Shown: positions 35,771 through 45,457, counted from the stretch's first letter. The stretch is DNA of 64,000 nt from Ruegeria sp. HKCCD8929 (GCF_013031405.1 NZ_WPZY01000003.1:1-64000), one strand, 5' to 3'. Numbers and translations: made by a program. Notes: a model not told the origin generated them from the letters alone.

Positions 35771-36616
35771 TCAGCCCGGTGCGCGGGCACTGACGACCCG
35801 GTCGCGCCCGTCCAGATCCGGAATCACGCGGATATCCGCCAGCCCGGTTGCGTCGAACAGCGCGGCTACCATACGGGCCTGGGTCGGGCCGATCTCAACC
35901 ACCAGCCGCCCGCCCGGCATCAGATGGTCCGGCGCCCCAGCGGCGATGCGGCGATAGGCGCCCAGCCCGTCGCCCTCATCGGTTAGCGCCATGCGCGGCT
36001 CATGCTCGCGCACCTCGGCCGCCAGATCCTCCATCTCGTCGAGCGCGATATAGGGCGGGTTCGAAACAATCAGGTCGAACGCGCCTTCAATGTCGCTGAA
36101 CCAGTCGGACTTCGCGATCTCGACCCGCGCATCGACCCGGTGCAGCACCGCATTGGCCCCTGCCTGCAGGCAGGCCCCCTCGCTCAGATCGATGCCCAGC
36201 CCGGTGGCGCTGGGTCGTTCGGCCAGCAGCGTGACCAGGATACAGCCCGAGCCCACGCCCAGATCCAGCACCCGGTCGAACGGCTCCGACAGCGCCGCCT
36301 CGATCAGCGTCTCGGTCTCGGGGCGCGGATCCAGCACGTCGCGGCTGACCTTGAAGCGGCGGCCATAGAAATCGCGCTCGCCCAGCAGGTGCGACACCGG
36401 CACCCGGATCGACCGCAGCGAAATAAGCTGTTCATATCGCTCGGCAATCTCCGGAGACAGCTCATCCGGAGCGATCAGGGTAACCCGACTGGCCTCGATC
36501 CGGGCGGCATGGGCCAGCAGCAGTCGCGCATCGCGCGCCGGATCGGCAACACCCGCCGCCCGCAGGCGCGCGGTCGCGGCCACCATGGCCTGTGCCGCTG
36601 TCGATGCGCCGCTCAT
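35771..36616 (-). CDS. prmC: Release-factor glutamine methyltransferase
   Basis: Methylates the glutamine of the GGQ motif in release factors RF1 and RF2. The N-terminal helical domain (1-80) leads to a SAM-binding domain with [16 protein letters not shown] and the substrate-binding NPPY ([10 protein letters not shown]). Length 281 aa is normal. Its start overlaps the prfA stop by 4 bases, the usual prfA-prmC pairing, so enzyme and target are made together. Confidence 0.95.
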   Translation of the reverse strand: MSGASTAAQAMVAATARLRAAGVADPARDARLLLAHAARIEASRVTLIAPDELSPEIAERYEQLISLRSIRVPVSHLLGERDFYGRRFKVSRDVLDPRPETETLIEAALSEPFDRVLDLGVGSGCILVTLLAERPSATGLGIDLSEGACLQAGANAVLHRVDARVEIAKSDWFSDIEGAFDLIVSNPPYIALDEMEDLAAEVREHEPRMALTDEGDGLGAYRRIAAGAPDHLMPGGRLVVEIGPTQARMVAALFDATGLADIRVIPDLDGRDRVVSARAPG

Positions 36617-37686
36617 TGCGCCATCTCGGCCAACAGCCGCGCCTGACCGTCGGCGGTCAGCGCGTCGATGACCTCGTCCAGATCGCCCTGCATCACCTGA
36701 TCCAGCTTGTAGAGCGTCAGGTTGATCCGGTGATCGGTCATGCGGCCTTGAGGGAAATTATAGGTGCGGATGCGTTCCGACCGATCGCCCGAGCCCACCT
36801 GGCTGGCCCGATCCGCCGAGCGCTCGCTGTCGATGCGCTGGCGCTCCAGATCGTAAAGCCGGGTTTTGAGCACTTGCATCGCGATCTCGCGGTTGCGGTG
36901 CTGTGATTTCTCGGAACTGGTCACCACGATGCCGCTGGGAATGTGGGTGATCCGCACCGCCGAGTCGGTGGTGTTCACGTGCTGCCCGCCCGCGCCCGAG
37001 CTGCGCATGGTGTCGATGCGGATGTCATTCGCATCGATCTGGATGTCCACATCCTCGGCCTCGGGCAGAACCGCCACCGTCGCCGCCGAAGTGTGGATGC
37101 GCCCGCCGCTTTCGGTCTCGGGCACGCGCTGCACCCGGTGCACGCCGGATTCGTATTTCAGCCGGGCAAAGACGTTGGCACCCCTGATATGGGCCACCAC
37201 TTCCTTGATGCCGCCCAGTTCGGTCTGCTGTTCCTCGATGATCTCGAACTGCCAGCCGCGCGCCTCGGCATAGCGCTGATACATCCGCAGCAGGTCGCCT
37301 GCAAACAACGCCGCCTCGTCCCCGCCGGTTCCGGGCCGGATTTCCAGCATCGCGGGCCGCGCATCGGCCTTGTCCTTGGGCAAGAGCGCCAGTTGCAGTG
37401 CATGCTCGGCCTCGGGGATGCGGGCCTGCAGGTCCGGGATCTCCTCTTCGGCCAATTCCTTCATATCCGGATCGGACAGCATCGCCTCGGCCTCGGCCAG
37501 ATCGGCCACCAGTTGCCGCCACAGCGCGATCTGTTCGACCACCGGCTTGAGGTCGGAATACTCCTTGGCCAGCGCGGCGATATCCCCGCCCGACGCACCA
37601 TCGGCCATGGCGGCTTCGAGATACTGAAACCGCTGGGTGATCTGTTCGAGGCGTTCTTCTGGGATCATCTGGGCGGTGTCCGACAT
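36613..37686 (-). CDS. prfA: Peptide chain release factor 1
   Basis: Ends translation at UAA and UAG. The 357-aa chain has the GGQ loop [18 protein letters not shown] around residues 225-242 and the preceding [18 protein letters not shown] block. An alternative ATG six codons in is possible. It is divergent from a small exported protein gene by 44 bases, so promoters for both must be compact. Confidence 0.96.
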   Translation of the reverse strand: MSDTAQMIPEERLEQITQRFQYLEAAMADGASGGDIAALAKEYSDLKPVVEQIALWRQLVADLAEAEAMLSDPDMKELAEEEIPDLQARIPEAEHALQLALLPKDKADARPAMLEIRPGTGGDEAALFAGDLLRMYQRYAEARGWQFEIIEEQQTELGGIKEVVAHIRGANVFARLKYESGVHRVQRVPETESGGRIHTSAATVAVLPEAEDVDIQIDANDIRIDTMRSSGAGGQHVNTTDSAVRITHIPSGIVVTSSEKSQHRNREIAMQVLKTRLYDLERQRIDSERSADRASQVGSGDRSERIRTYNFPQGRMTDHRINLTLYKLDQVMQGDLDEVIDALTADGQARLLAEMAQ

Positions 37687-37730
37687 CCCGGGGCTTTGGT
37701 CAAGGGGCCAGACTGTGCTAGGCTGGTGAC

Positions 37731-38021
37731 ATGAAACGATTTGTCGTCATCCTGTGCCTGCTGGCAAACCCGGTTCTGGCGGATGTGGTCGGCCCCGGCG
37801 GCAAGGTGCAGGACTGCTATTGCACCGACCGCTCCGGCGCCCGCGTTGAACTGGGCGAAATGATCTGCCTGCAGGTGGATGGCCGCATGTTCATGGCCCA
37901 GTGTCAGATGTCACTGAACGTGCCGATGTGGCGCGAGGTGCAGGAAGGGTGCTTGTCTTCGGAACTGCAGTCGGACTGGCCTGATCTCGGAATACCCTCT
38001 GCTTTCAACAACACCCTGTGA
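37731..38021 (+). CDS. Small exported cysteine-containing protein
   Basis: A 96-aa protein with a clear signal peptide ([17 protein letters not shown], 17 residues). The mature part has four to five cysteines ([27 protein letters not shown]), suggesting disulfides in the periplasm. I do not recognise a family. Divergent from prfA. Confidence 0.7.
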   Translation: MKRFVVILCLLANPVLADVVGPGGKVQDCYCTDRSGARVELGEMICLQVDGRMFMAQCQMSLNVPMWREVQEGCLSSELQSDWPDLGIPSAFNNTL

Positions 38022-38067
38022 TCTGTCAAAGATCGTCCCACCTGCTCAGCTTGTATTTCTTTCGCTG

Positions 38068-38406
38068 TTACCATCGGAGCAAAATGGACAGCGCAACAAG
38101 GGGAACTGCGGCCAAGACTGCAGGTCCGACAATGTCGGGGATACAAATTTTACTGTCTAACAAAAACCTAAGAGCCGCATTAACGGCTCCTATTGAAACG
38201 GCCAAGAAGAGAAACAGATACACATTCGACAGAGCCGACTCCCAATAAAGAAATGGCCTGGGTTCAAAGCCAATCACTGCCAGCCGTCGAAGGTCCGAGT
38301 CGATATTGATGTGCTTGGTTAGCCCGACACCTTCCATCTCAACCTGCGCGCGTTGGAACTTTCGCTCGTAGGAGCTGATGCCAGTTTCAGAGGGTGTATC
38401 CGTCAC
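38068..38406 (-). CDS. Small membrane protein, AT-richer than neighbours
   Basis: A 112-residue open frame starting with GTG at 38406. Residues 1-50 are polar; two hydrophobic spans follow (about 58-78, YLFLFLAVSIGAVNAAL; about 90-110, VGPAVLAAVPLVALSILL). The ribosome site is weak. Composition is visibly more AT-rich than the flanking genes, so it may be a recent acquisition or a decaying gene. I recognise no family. Confidence 0.55.
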   Translation of the reverse strand: MTDTPSETGISSYERKFQRAQVEMEGVGLTKHINIDSDLRRLAVIGFEPRPFLYWESALSNVYLFLFLAVSIGAVNAALRFLLDSKICIPDIVGPAVLAAVPLVALSILLRW

Positions 38407-38421
38407 TCTGCTACACGCCCT

Positions 38422-38829
38422 TCACATCTGCCCCAGCCACCCGTCGACGCGTGCCTTGTTCACTCCAAAATCCTTGCGCCCGAACCTTAGACGCCCGTGA
38501 ATGCGCAATCTGTCACCGTCTTGTTGCGCCGTGGTGTAGTCGGGAAACCCGATCACCTTGGTGCGCGAGATATAAGTGATCATACCCTCCTCCACCGACC
38601 CGGCCAGAACCTTGGTGCGCGGCGCTGCGCGGGCGATTGCGTCGAACCGCGCCAGCCCGTCCGGCCCGGTCTGCACCACCCGCAGGACACCGCCTTTGAA
38701 ATCCCTGTCGGCCTCACCCTGCGGCGCCACGTGCCACTCCGCTGGATCCGACGGTGCCAGCCGTATGTAACCTGCCCCAAGGATCACCCCTATCAGCAGA
38801 AGCCAGAGAATGGTCATAACGCGTCCCAT
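38422..38829 (-). CDS. DUF1499-family protein
   Basis: A 135-aa protein with an N-terminal span (MTILWLLLIGVILGAGYI) as anchor or uncleaved signal, and a DUF1499 domain (ARTKVLAGSVEEGMITYISRTKVIGFPDYTTAQQ in part, RLRIHGRLRFGRKDFGVN). The family has no established function. A start at residue 5 (ATG at 38817) is possible. Confidence 0.8.
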   Translation of the reverse strand: MGRVMTILWLLLIGVILGAGYIRLAPSDPAEWHVAPQGEADRDFKGGVLRVVQTGPDGLARFDAIARAAPRTKVLAGSVEEGMITYISRTKVIGFPDYTTAQQDGDRLRIHGRLRFGRKDFGVNKARVDGWLGQM

Positions 38830-38879
38830 GAAACCCCTCGGAACAGACTAGTTGTTGAACGCGCCGCCACAGGCCACCC

Positions 38880-39827
38880 CTATCGCGACGTAACACCGGG
38901 AAGGACACATAGCAGTTCGTACAGCAGATTGGCGCCGGTCAGCGCCGTGTTGCCCGACGGATCGTAAGGCGGCGAGACCTCGACCAGATCGCATCCCACG
39001 ATGTTGAGCCCCTTAAGCGCGCGGATCAGTTCCAGCGCCTGTGGTGTCGTCAGCCCACTGATCTCGGGCGTGCCGGTGCCGGGCGCATAGGCCGGATCGA
39101 GGCTGTCGATGTCATAGGTCACATAAACCGGACGATCCCCGATATCGCGGCGGATCTCGGTCGCCATCGGGGCCAGGCTGCGATGCCACAGATCCTCGGC
39201 CGGGAAATGCTGGAACCCCCAACCCTGCGCCTCGGTGAAATCCGTCGCCGCATAGCCCGAGCCGCGGATGCCGATCTGATAGGTCTTGTCGGGCCGGATC
39301 AGCCCCTCTTCATAAGCGCGGCGAAACACGGTGCCATGGGTCTCGCGCTCGCCGAACATCTCGTCATTCACATCCGCATGGGCGTCCACATGCACCAGTG
39401 CCACCGGCCCATGCCTGGCCGCCACCGCGCGCAGGATTGGCAGGGTGATCGAGTGATCACCCCCCATCGCCACAGGGATCACGCCACTGGCGAGAATGCC
39501 GTCATAGCTGGATTTGATGATCTTCAGGCTTTCGGCCAGCGAGAACGTGTTGATCGCCAGATCGCCGATATCGGCGATCTGCAGGCTGTCAAAGGGCGCC
39601 GCCCCCGTGGCCATGTTGTAGGGCCGGATCATCGCGCTTTCGGCGCGGATCTGTTTCGGCCCGAACCTTGTGCCCGACCGCCACGAGGTGCCGATATCCA
39701 TCGGAATACCCAGCACCGCCACGCCCAACCCGTCCAGCGCACTGGCCTGCGGCAGACGCATGAAGGTATTCGGCCCGGAAAACCGCGCCAGATCGTTGCC
39801 GCTGATCGGTTGATTGAAGCTGCTCAT
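38880..39827 (-). CDS. speB: Ureohydrolase (agmatinase family), copy A
   Basis: Hydrolyses a guanidino group to urea; agmatine to putrescine is the family default. The binuclear Mn site is visible: GGDHSIT, HVDAHADVND and TYDIDSLDP. The 315-aa start at 39827 overlaps the stop of the adjacent ureohydrolase by 4 bases (ATGA). Copy A is the more divergent of the pair (IDSLDPAYAPGTGTPEISGL and ETHGTVFRRA) and may act on another guanidino acid such as guanidinobutyrate. The symbol states the family, not a proven substrate. Confidence 0.85.
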   Translation of the reverse strand: MSSFNQPISGNDLARFSGPNTFMRLPQASALDGLGVAVLGIPMDIGTSWRSGTRFGPKQIRAESAMIRPYNMATGAAPFDSLQIADIGDLAINTFSLAESLKIIKSSYDGILASGVIPVAMGGDHSITLPILRAVAARHGPVALVHVDAHADVNDEMFGERETHGTVFRRAYEEGLIRPDKTYQIGIRGSGYAATDFTEAQGWGFQHFPAEDLWHRSLAPMATEIRRDIGDRPVYVTYDIDSLDPAYAPGTGTPEISGLTTPQALELIRALKGLNIVGCDLVEVSPPYDPSGNTALTGANLLYELLCVLPGVTSR

Positions 39828-40786
39828 GTGATCTTGTTCCATCCCAGCAAACAGATGATCTGCGTGGCGATATGGGCGCCTGCGATGGCGGTGGCGCCGG
39901 ATGTGTCATAAGGCGGAGACACCTCGACCACATCGCCGCCCTTGATATTGATCCCGGCAATGTCGCGCAGGATGATCGAGGCCTGGATCGAGGTGATCCC
40001 GCCCCAGACCGGCGTGCCGGTGCCCGGGGCAAAGGCCGGGTCCAGCCCGTCGATGTCAAAGCTCAGATAAACCGGATTGTCGCCCACGATCCCCTTGATC
40101 TTCTGCGCCACGGCGGCGGGGCCGGATTCGTAGACCTCACGCGCGTCGATAATGTTGACGCCCAGCGTATCCTCGTTAGTGGTCCGTATCCCCACCTGAA
40201 CCGAGCGTTTCGGGTCCACCAGACCCGATTTCACCGCCTTGTAGAACATGGTGCCGTGATCCACGCGGCTCATGTCATCGTCGGCCCAGGTGTCGGTATG
40301 GGCATCGAATTGCAGCAGCGACATCGGCCCGAATTTCTCGGCATAGGCCTTGAGGATCGGAAAGCTGATATAGTGGTCGCCCCCCAGCGTGACCGAGGCG
40401 ACATCGGCGGCCAGAATGGTGCGGATATGCTCGGTCAGCGTGTCGGGAAAGGCCGGTATGTTGGCATAGTCATAGGCCATGTCGCCGTAATCGACGATGG
40501 CCAGCTCGCTCAGCGCATCAAACGGCCAGCCATAGGGCGCATCGGGCGATTGCAGCGCGCTGGCCTCGCGGATCGCGCGCGGTCCCAGCCGGGTGCCCGG
40601 GCGGTTCGTCACCGCCTGATCGAAAGGCACCCCGGTCACGGCAATATCGACGCCTTTCAGGTCCTTCGTATAGAGCCGCCGCAGAAAGGACGTCGCCCCG
40701 CCAAAGGTGTTTTCATAGGACAACCCCTTGAGTTCGGAATTGGTGAACGCCTCGTCCACCTGGGTCTTTGCATCTTCCAGAGCCAT
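39824..40786 (-). CDS. speB: Agmatinase, copy B
   Basis: 320-aa ureohydrolase. Metal motifs GGDHYISFPI, QFDAHTDTWAD and SFDIDGLDP, and the DHGTMFYKAVKSGL stretch closely follow known agmatinases, so agmatine to putrescine plus urea is likely. I start at 40786, where AAGGA lies upstream. Middle gene of a three-gene minus-strand operon: M20 amidohydrolase, this gene, then copy A. The pair suggests division of labour on two guanidino compounds. Confidence 0.9.
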   Translation of the reverse strand: MALEDAKTQVDEAFTNSELKGLSYENTFGGATSFLRRLYTKDLKGVDIAVTGVPFDQAVTNRPGTRLGPRAIREASALQSPDAPYGWPFDALSELAIVDYGDMAYDYANIPAFPDTLTEHIRTILAADVASVTLGGDHYISFPILKAYAEKFGPMSLLQFDAHTDTWADDDMSRVDHGTMFYKAVKSGLVDPKRSVQVGIRTTNEDTLGVNIIDAREVYESGPAAVAQKIKGIVGDNPVYLSFDIDGLDPAFAPGTGTPVWGGITSIQASIILRDIAGINIKGGDVVEVSPPYDTSGATAIAGAHIATQIICLLGWNKIT

Positions 40787-40838
40787 GCTGATTTGGTCCT
40801 TGCCTTGGTTCCCGGCAGAACGGCGACGCGCGAAAACG

Positions 40839-42002
40839 TCAAGCCACGGGCTGCGCCCTCTCCACGATCCGCGCGAAGAAGGACGCGCCCACCGGCGCGA
40901 TATCGTCGTTGAAGTTGTATTTCGGATGGTGCAGGCCAGCCCCCTCGCCCTGCCCCAGGAACAGATAGGCGCCGGGCCGGACCTGCAGCATGTACGAGAA
41001 ATCCTCGGCTCCCATCTCGCGCCCGGAATTGCCGCTGACACGCCCCTCGCCCGCAACCTCGCGCGCCACCTCAGCGGCAAACCCGGCCTTCTCGGGGTCG
41101 TTGATGGTGGCGGGATACCCCACGGTATATTCCAGTTCCGCCTCCACCCCGTATGACGCCGCCTGCCCCGCCACGATCTGCGCCATCCGCTCCCTCACCA
41201 TCTTCTGCACCTGGCGGTCGAAAGTGCGCACGGTGCCGTTGATATAGGCGGTATCGGGGATCACATTGTCCACGGTGCCGGTGTGGATCTGGGTGACCGA
41301 GACAACCAGATCGTCCAGCGCATAATGGTTGCGGCTGACGATGGTCTGGATCGCCTGCGCGATGCCACAGGCCGCCATCACCGGATCGCGGGTTTCGTGC
41401 GGCATGGCCCCATGCCCGCCGGTGCCCTGGATGTGGATATCGAACGTGTCCACCGCCGCCATGATCGGCCCCGGCGTGGTATAGAACGCCCCCTCCTCGA
41501 CGCCGGGCGCGTTGTGCAGCGCATAGACCTCGGCGATGTCGAAACGGTCCATGACGCCTTCATCCACCATGACACCCGCCCCGCCGCCGGTCTCTTCGGC
41601 GGGCTGAAAGATCAGCGCCACGCGGCCCGCAAAATTCCGCGTCTCGGCCAGATAGCGCGCCGCACCCAAAAGCATCGTGGTGTGCCCGTCATGCCCGCAG
41701 GCATGCATCTTGCCGGGATTTTGCGAGGCATAATCCATCCCCGTCTCCTCGGAAATCGGCAGCGCGTCCATATCGGCGCGCAACCCGATGGTCGGCCCCG
41801 CGCCCCGGCCTTCGATGATCGCAACGATCCCGGTCTCCGCAATCCCCTCATGGATCTCATCCACCCCGAACGCGCGCAGCCGCGCCGCAACGAAACCCGC
41901 CGTTTCAGCACAATCAAAGGCCAATTCCGGGATGGTATGCAGATGCCTGCGCCACGCCGTCATGTCGGCGGCAAACTCTGCAATACGGTTCACGATGGGC
42001 AT
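40839..42002 (-). CDS. M20-family amidohydrolase
   Basis: Metal-dependent hydrolase of 387 aa in the hippurate/N-acyl-amino-acid hydrolase group (M20D). Motifs: GLRADMDALPI, HACGHDGHTTMLLGAA, FQPAEETGGGA with the catalytic glutamates, and a dimer/lid domain with GHGAMPHE. GGAG precedes the ATG at 42002. It lies first in the operon with the two ureohydrolases, so it may remove an acyl or carbamoyl group before or after urea release. Divergent from mazG by 66 bases. Confidence 0.88.
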   Translation of the reverse strand: MPIVNRIAEFAADMTAWRRHLHTIPELAFDCAETAGFVAARLRAFGVDEIHEGIAETGIVAIIEGRGAGPTIGLRADMDALPISEETGMDYASQNPGKMHACGHDGHTTMLLGAARYLAETRNFAGRVALIFQPAEETGGGAGVMVDEGVMDRFDIAEVYALHNAPGVEEGAFYTTPGPIMAAVDTFDIHIQGTGGHGAMPHETRDPVMAACGIAQAIQTIVSRNHYALDDLVVSVTQIHTGTVDNVIPDTAYINGTVRTFDRQVQKMVRERMAQIVAGQAASYGVEAELEYTVGYPATINDPEKAGFAAEVAREVAGEGRVSGNSGREMGAEDFSYMLQVRPGAYLFLGQGEGAGLHHPKYNFNDDIAPVGASFFARIVERAQPVA

Positions 42003-42068
42003 TGAGGCTAGACTCCTTGGCCGGACTGCGGGATGGATGCATCTGACACCGGAACGAGGGCCTTCGCA

Positions 42069-42902
42069 ATGCCAGAAAACCCGCTGATCCACGACTCCGA
42101 AGCCGGGATCGAACGCCTGCTGGAAATCATGCGCCGCCTGCGCGATCCGCAATCGGGCTGCCCGTGGGATATCGAGCAGGATTTCGCCACCATCGCGCCG
42201 TATACCATCGAAGAGGCCTACGAGGTCGCCGACGCCATCGAACGGCAGGCCTGGGACGAGTTGAAGGGCGAGTTGGGGGACCTCTTGTTCCAATCCGTCT
42301 TCCACGCCCAGATGGCCGAAGAAGCCGGGCATTTTGGCTTTCAGGACGTGGTGCGCACCATGTCCGACAAGATGGTCGACCGCCATCCGCATGTCTTCGG
42401 CGACGAGAATCGCGACAAATCCGCCGAACAGCAGACCCGCGACTGGGAGGCGATCAAGGCCGCCGAGCGCGAAGGCAAGAAACAGAAAGGCGCGCTGGAC
42501 GGCGTCGCCGCCAACCTGCCCGCCCTGCTGCGCGCCTACAAGCTGCAGAAACGCGCCGCCCGCGTCGGGTTCGATTGGCCCGATGCCAGCTTCGTGCTGG
42601 CCAAGATCACCGAGGAGGCCGCCGAACTGCAAGAGGCGCGCGACACCATGGACGCCGACGCGCTCGAAGACGAATTCGGCGACCTGCTCTTCGTGATCGT
42701 CAATCTCGGCCGCCATCTGGGCATCGAACCCGAGGCCGCCCTGCGCCGCACCAACGCCAAGTTCACCCGCCGCTTCGCGCAGGTCGAGGCGCGCCTGGCC
42801 GCGCGCGGACGCACCCCGCAGCAAAGCACGCTGGACGAGATGGACGCGCTCTGGGACGAGGTCAAACACGAAGAGAAACGGGCCGGCAAGATCACCGCCT
42901 GA
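42069..42902 (+). CDS. mazG: Nucleoside triphosphate pyrophosphohydrolase MazG
   Basis: Cleaves nucleoside triphosphates to monophosphates and pyrophosphate, cleaning the pool or adjusting ppGpp. The 277-aa protein has tandem MazG domains: SGCPWDIEQDF, then EEAYEVADAIE and ELKGELGDLLFQ in the first; ITEEAAELQEARD and LEDEFGDLLFVIVN in the second. The ATG at 42069 follows GAGGG; an upstream in-frame ATG lies at 42033. A gene-end repeat follows the stop. Confidence 0.93.
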   Translation: MPENPLIHDSEAGIERLLEIMRRLRDPQSGCPWDIEQDFATIAPYTIEEAYEVADAIERQAWDELKGELGDLLFQSVFHAQMAEEAGHFGFQDVVRTMSDKMVDRHPHVFGDENRDKSAEQQTRDWEAIKAAEREGKKQKGALDGVAANLPALLRAYKLQKRAARVGFDWPDASFVLAKITEEAAELQEARDTMDADALEDEFGDLLFVIVNLGRHLGIEPEAALRRTNAKFTRRFAQVEARLAARGRTPQQSTLDEMDALWDEVKHEEKRAGKITA

Positions 42903-42924
42903 TGCTTCTTCTTGCTCCAAATAC
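42900..42924 (+). repeat. Gene-end repeat, copy B
   Basis: Starting at the mazG stop: TGA, then TGCTTCTTCTTGCTCC and AAATAC. It matches copy A after selO (TGA, TCCTTCTTCTG, AAAAATATCC) in the same orientation relative to the stop. See the finding on this family. Confidence 0.7.
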
Positions 42925-43011
42925 GCAAAGCCCGGCCTATGCGCCCGCGCGCCCTCTGGACAAGGGCGGGCCGGAATGCAACTGTCCCGCTTCGCAAGCG
43001 AGGAGCCGCAG

Positions 43012-43953
43012 ATGAGCGCGCGCAAGATCATCATCGACACCGACCCCGGACAGGACGACGCGGTTGCCATCCTGCTGGCCCTGGCCAGCCCCGACGAGAT
43101 CGAGCTTCTGGGCATCACCGCCGTTGCCGGCAACGTGCCCCTGGCCCTGACCGCCAAGAACGCGCGCATCGTCTGCGAACTGGCCGGAAAGACGGATGTG
43201 CCGGTCCATGCGGGCTGCGAGGCACCGCTCACACGCAAGCTGGTCACCGCCGAACATGTGCATGGCAAGACCGGGCTCGACGGCCCCGTCCTACCCGATC
43301 CCGAGATGCCGCTGGCCGAGGGCCACGGCGTCGATTTCATCATCGACACCCTGCGCGCGCAGGACCCCGGCACCGTGACGCTCTGTCCGCTGGGTCCGCT
43401 CACCAATATTGCCACCGCCTTTCAGAAGGCCCCCGACATCGTCACCCGCGTGCAGGAGATCGTGCTGATGGGTGGCGCCTATTTCGAGGTGGGCAACATC
43501 ACGCCCACAGCCGAATTCAACATCTATGTCGACCCGGAAGCCGCTGATATCGTGTTCAAATCCGGCGCTCCCATCGTGGTGATGCCGCTCGATGTCACCC
43601 ACAAGGCTCTGGTCACCAAACCCCGCAACGACGCCTTTCGCGCGTTGGACAGCGGCGTCGGCACCGCCGTGGCCGAAATGACCGATTTCTTCGAACGTTT
43701 CGACAAGGAAAAATACGGCTCCGAAGGCGCCCCGCTGCACGATCCCTGCGTCACCGCCTATCTGATCCGGCCTGAGCTGTTCAAGGGCCGCCACATCAAT
43801 GTCGAGATCGAGACCCAATCCGATCTGACCCTCGGCATGACCGTCGCCGACTGGTGGGGTGTGACCGACCGCGCGCCCAACGCGCTGTTCATGGGCGATC
43901 TGGACGCGAACGGGTTTTTTGCCCTGCTCACCGAACGGCTGGCCCGGCTATGA
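43012..43953 (+). CDS. Inosine/uridine-preferring nucleoside hydrolase
   Basis: Cleaves the N-glycosidic bond of ribonucleosides. The Ca-binding N-terminus DTDPGQDDAVAILLAL (residues 7-22) and later FEVGNITPTAEFN and the HDPC block are diagnostic. Length 313 aa is normal. The ATG at 43012 has GAGGAG upstream. Its stop overlaps the acetyltransferase start by 4 bases. Confidence 0.93.
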   Translation: MSARKIIIDTDPGQDDAVAILLALASPDEIELLGITAVAGNVPLALTAKNARIVCELAGKTDVPVHAGCEAPLTRKLVTAEHVHGKTGLDGPVLPDPEMPLAEGHGVDFIIDTLRAQDPGTVTLCPLGPLTNIATAFQKAPDIVTRVQEIVLMGGAYFEVGNITPTAEFNIYVDPEAADIVFKSGAPIVVMPLDVTHKALVTKPRNDAFRALDSGVGTAVAEMTDFFERFDKEKYGSEGAPLHDPCVTAYLIRPELFKGRHINVEIETQSDLTLGMTVADWWGVTDRAPNALFMGDLDANGFFALLTERLARL

Positions 43954-44399
43954 GTGCCGCGCTGCGCCTAGCCCGCCCCGATGACCTCGACCGGCTGATG
44001 TCCCTCGTCGGGGCCTTTCATGCCGAAGAGGGCCTGCAGGACACCGATGAGACACGCCGCGAGGCGCTGCTGCCGCTGCTCGAAGGCATTCCGCATGGCT
44101 GCGTCTACCTGATCGGCCCTGCCCGCGCGCCGTTGGGTTATATCGTCATCACCTTCGGCTGGTCGGTCGAGTTTGGCGGCATGGACGGCTTCGTGGACGA
44201 GATTTATATCCGCCCCGCCGTGCGCGGGCGCGGCATCGCCTCCGAAATCCTGCTGGACCTGCCCAAGGCTCTGGCGGCGGCGGGCGTCAAGGCGCTGCAT
44301 CTGGAAGTGGACCGCGAGAACGAAAAGACCCAGCGCCTCTACCTGCGCACCGGCTTCAAGGCGCGCGAGCGTTACATGCTGATGACAAAACCGCTCTGA
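43950..44399 (+). CDS. GNAT-family N-acetyltransferase 1
   Basis: A 149-aa GNAT enzyme: EIYIRPAVRGRGIASEIL holds the acetyl-CoA pyrophosphate-binding loop (R/Q-x-x-G-x-G/A form RGRGIA), and EKTQRLYLRTGFKARERYMLMTK is the usual end. Overlaps the nucleoside hydrolase stop (ATGA). Substrate unknown. Convergent with a second GNAT gene 4 bases away. Confidence 0.9.
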   Translation: MSAALRLARPDDLDRLMSLVGAFHAEEGLQDTDETRREALLPLLEGIPHGCVYLIGPARAPLGYIVITFGWSVEFGGMDGFVDEIYIRPAVRGRGIASEILLDLPKALAAAGVKALHLEVDRENEKTQRLYLRTGFKARERYMLMTKPL

Positions 44400-44402
44400 C
44401 CC

Positions 44403-44915
44403 TCACAGGTCCTTGCCGAAAAACAGCAGGTTCTCGGCGAAATCGGCGGGCGGATCGTAAAACGGCGCAATCGGATCGAAGCCGAGGCTTTCATACAACC
44501 GGATCGCCTCATGCAACCGCGTGGTCGTGTCCAGCACCATCCGGCGATACCCGTCGCGCCGGGCCTGCGCCATCGCCTCCACACAGATCGCCCGTGCCGC
44601 GCCATGGCCACGCGCGGCCTCGCTGACATAGACCCGCTTGATCTCGCATACACCGTCCGCAACCCGGTGGGTCATGCCGCAACCGACGACCTGCCCCTCC
44701 AGATCCGCCACGAATATCGCGCCCTCGGGCGGCTTGTGCAGGTTCGGCAGGCGGGCCAGCAGATCCTCGAATGTGTCACTGTTGTAGTAGCGATGCAGAA
44801 ACTGCGGATGATCTGGCCAGCGTTCGGCCAGCACGGCGCGATAGGCACGGCAGAGCGCCCGCACTGCGGCGTGATCACGATCGCTTTGCGGCTGTCTGAC
44901 GGTAAGCTGCGCCAT
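44403..44915 (-). CDS. GNAT-family N-acetyltransferase 2
   Basis: A 170-aa GNAT enzyme with VYVSEAARGHGAARAICVEAM (RGHGAA CoA loop) and RLHEAIRLYESLGFDPI. I start at 44915, which has GAGAG upstream; the longer frame lacks a ribosome site. Not closely related to the neighbouring GNAT in the residues compared. Substrate unknown. Confidence 0.88.
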   Translation of the reverse strand: MAQLTVRQPQSDRDHAAVRALCRAYRAVLAERWPDHPQFLHRYYNSDTFEDLLARLPNLHKPPEGAIFVADLEGQVVGCGMTHRVADGVCEIKRVYVSEAARGHGAARAICVEAMAQARRDGYRRMVLDTTTRLHEAIRLYESLGFDPIAPFYDPPADFAENLLFFGKDL

Positions 44916-45111
44916 TGTCTCTCTCAGGTACCGGTCAAGTTTAAACTCAGGCTTCCGTGGTGCAATCCCGGCAAGGCCCCGCCCGCCCGGAACCGTTCCG
45001 GCAAGAATTGGCTCCCGCTCAAAACATGGCCCCGCATCAACACTAAGTTCTGTCCGTTCGGGCCTGCTCAACCTCGCGGCCCGGAGCAAAAACAGACAAC
45101 GGAGATGATCC

Positions 45112-45384
45112 ATGAAGTTCTGGATGATAGGTACATTGAGCCTTGCGAGCGTCACCTTATCGGCCTGCGACACGCTCACGCCCGAGCAGCGCACCGTCGC
45201 CGGCGTTGCGGGCGGCGCGGCCGCTGGCCTGATCGCGGCGGACGTGCTCGAAGCCGATGATGACTGGCGCCTGATCGCCGCCCTTGCCGGGGCCGCCACC
45301 GGTACCGTGGTGGCGCAGAACAACCGGACCCAGCAATGCGCCTATGCGCGGGGCGACGGCACCTACTACACCGCCGCCTGCTGA
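45112..45384 (+). CDS. Small glycine-zipper lipoprotein
   Basis: A 90-aa predicted lipoprotein: signal MKFWMIGTLSLASVTLSAC with lipobox LSAC at C19. The middle has alternating small residues (GVAGGAAAGLIAA, ALAGAATGTVV) typical of glycine-zipper outer-membrane proteins. Ends with two tyrosine/cysteine pairs. GGAGA lies upstream. A hairpin follows the stop. Confidence 0.82.
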   Translation: MKFWMIGTLSLASVTLSACDTLTPEQRTVAGVAGGAAAGLIAADVLEADDDWRLIAALAGAATGTVVAQNNRTQQCAYARGDGTYYTAAC

Positions 45385-45396
45385 CAAGAACTGAAA

Positions 45397-45424
45397 ACCC
45401 CGCCGGAGACTGGTCCGGCGGGGT
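45397..45424. terminator. Hairpin between convergent lipoprotein genes
   Basis: An 11-bp stem (ACCCCGCCGGA with TCCGGCGGGGT) with a 6-base loop. The minus-strand 3' side runs into TTTTC, so it is the better terminator for the small minus-strand lipoprotein gene; it can also stop the plus-strand glycine-zipper gene. Confidence 0.75.
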
Positions 45425-45457
45425 CTATAACGCAAATCGCGCTGTCAGCCGGCCCGA

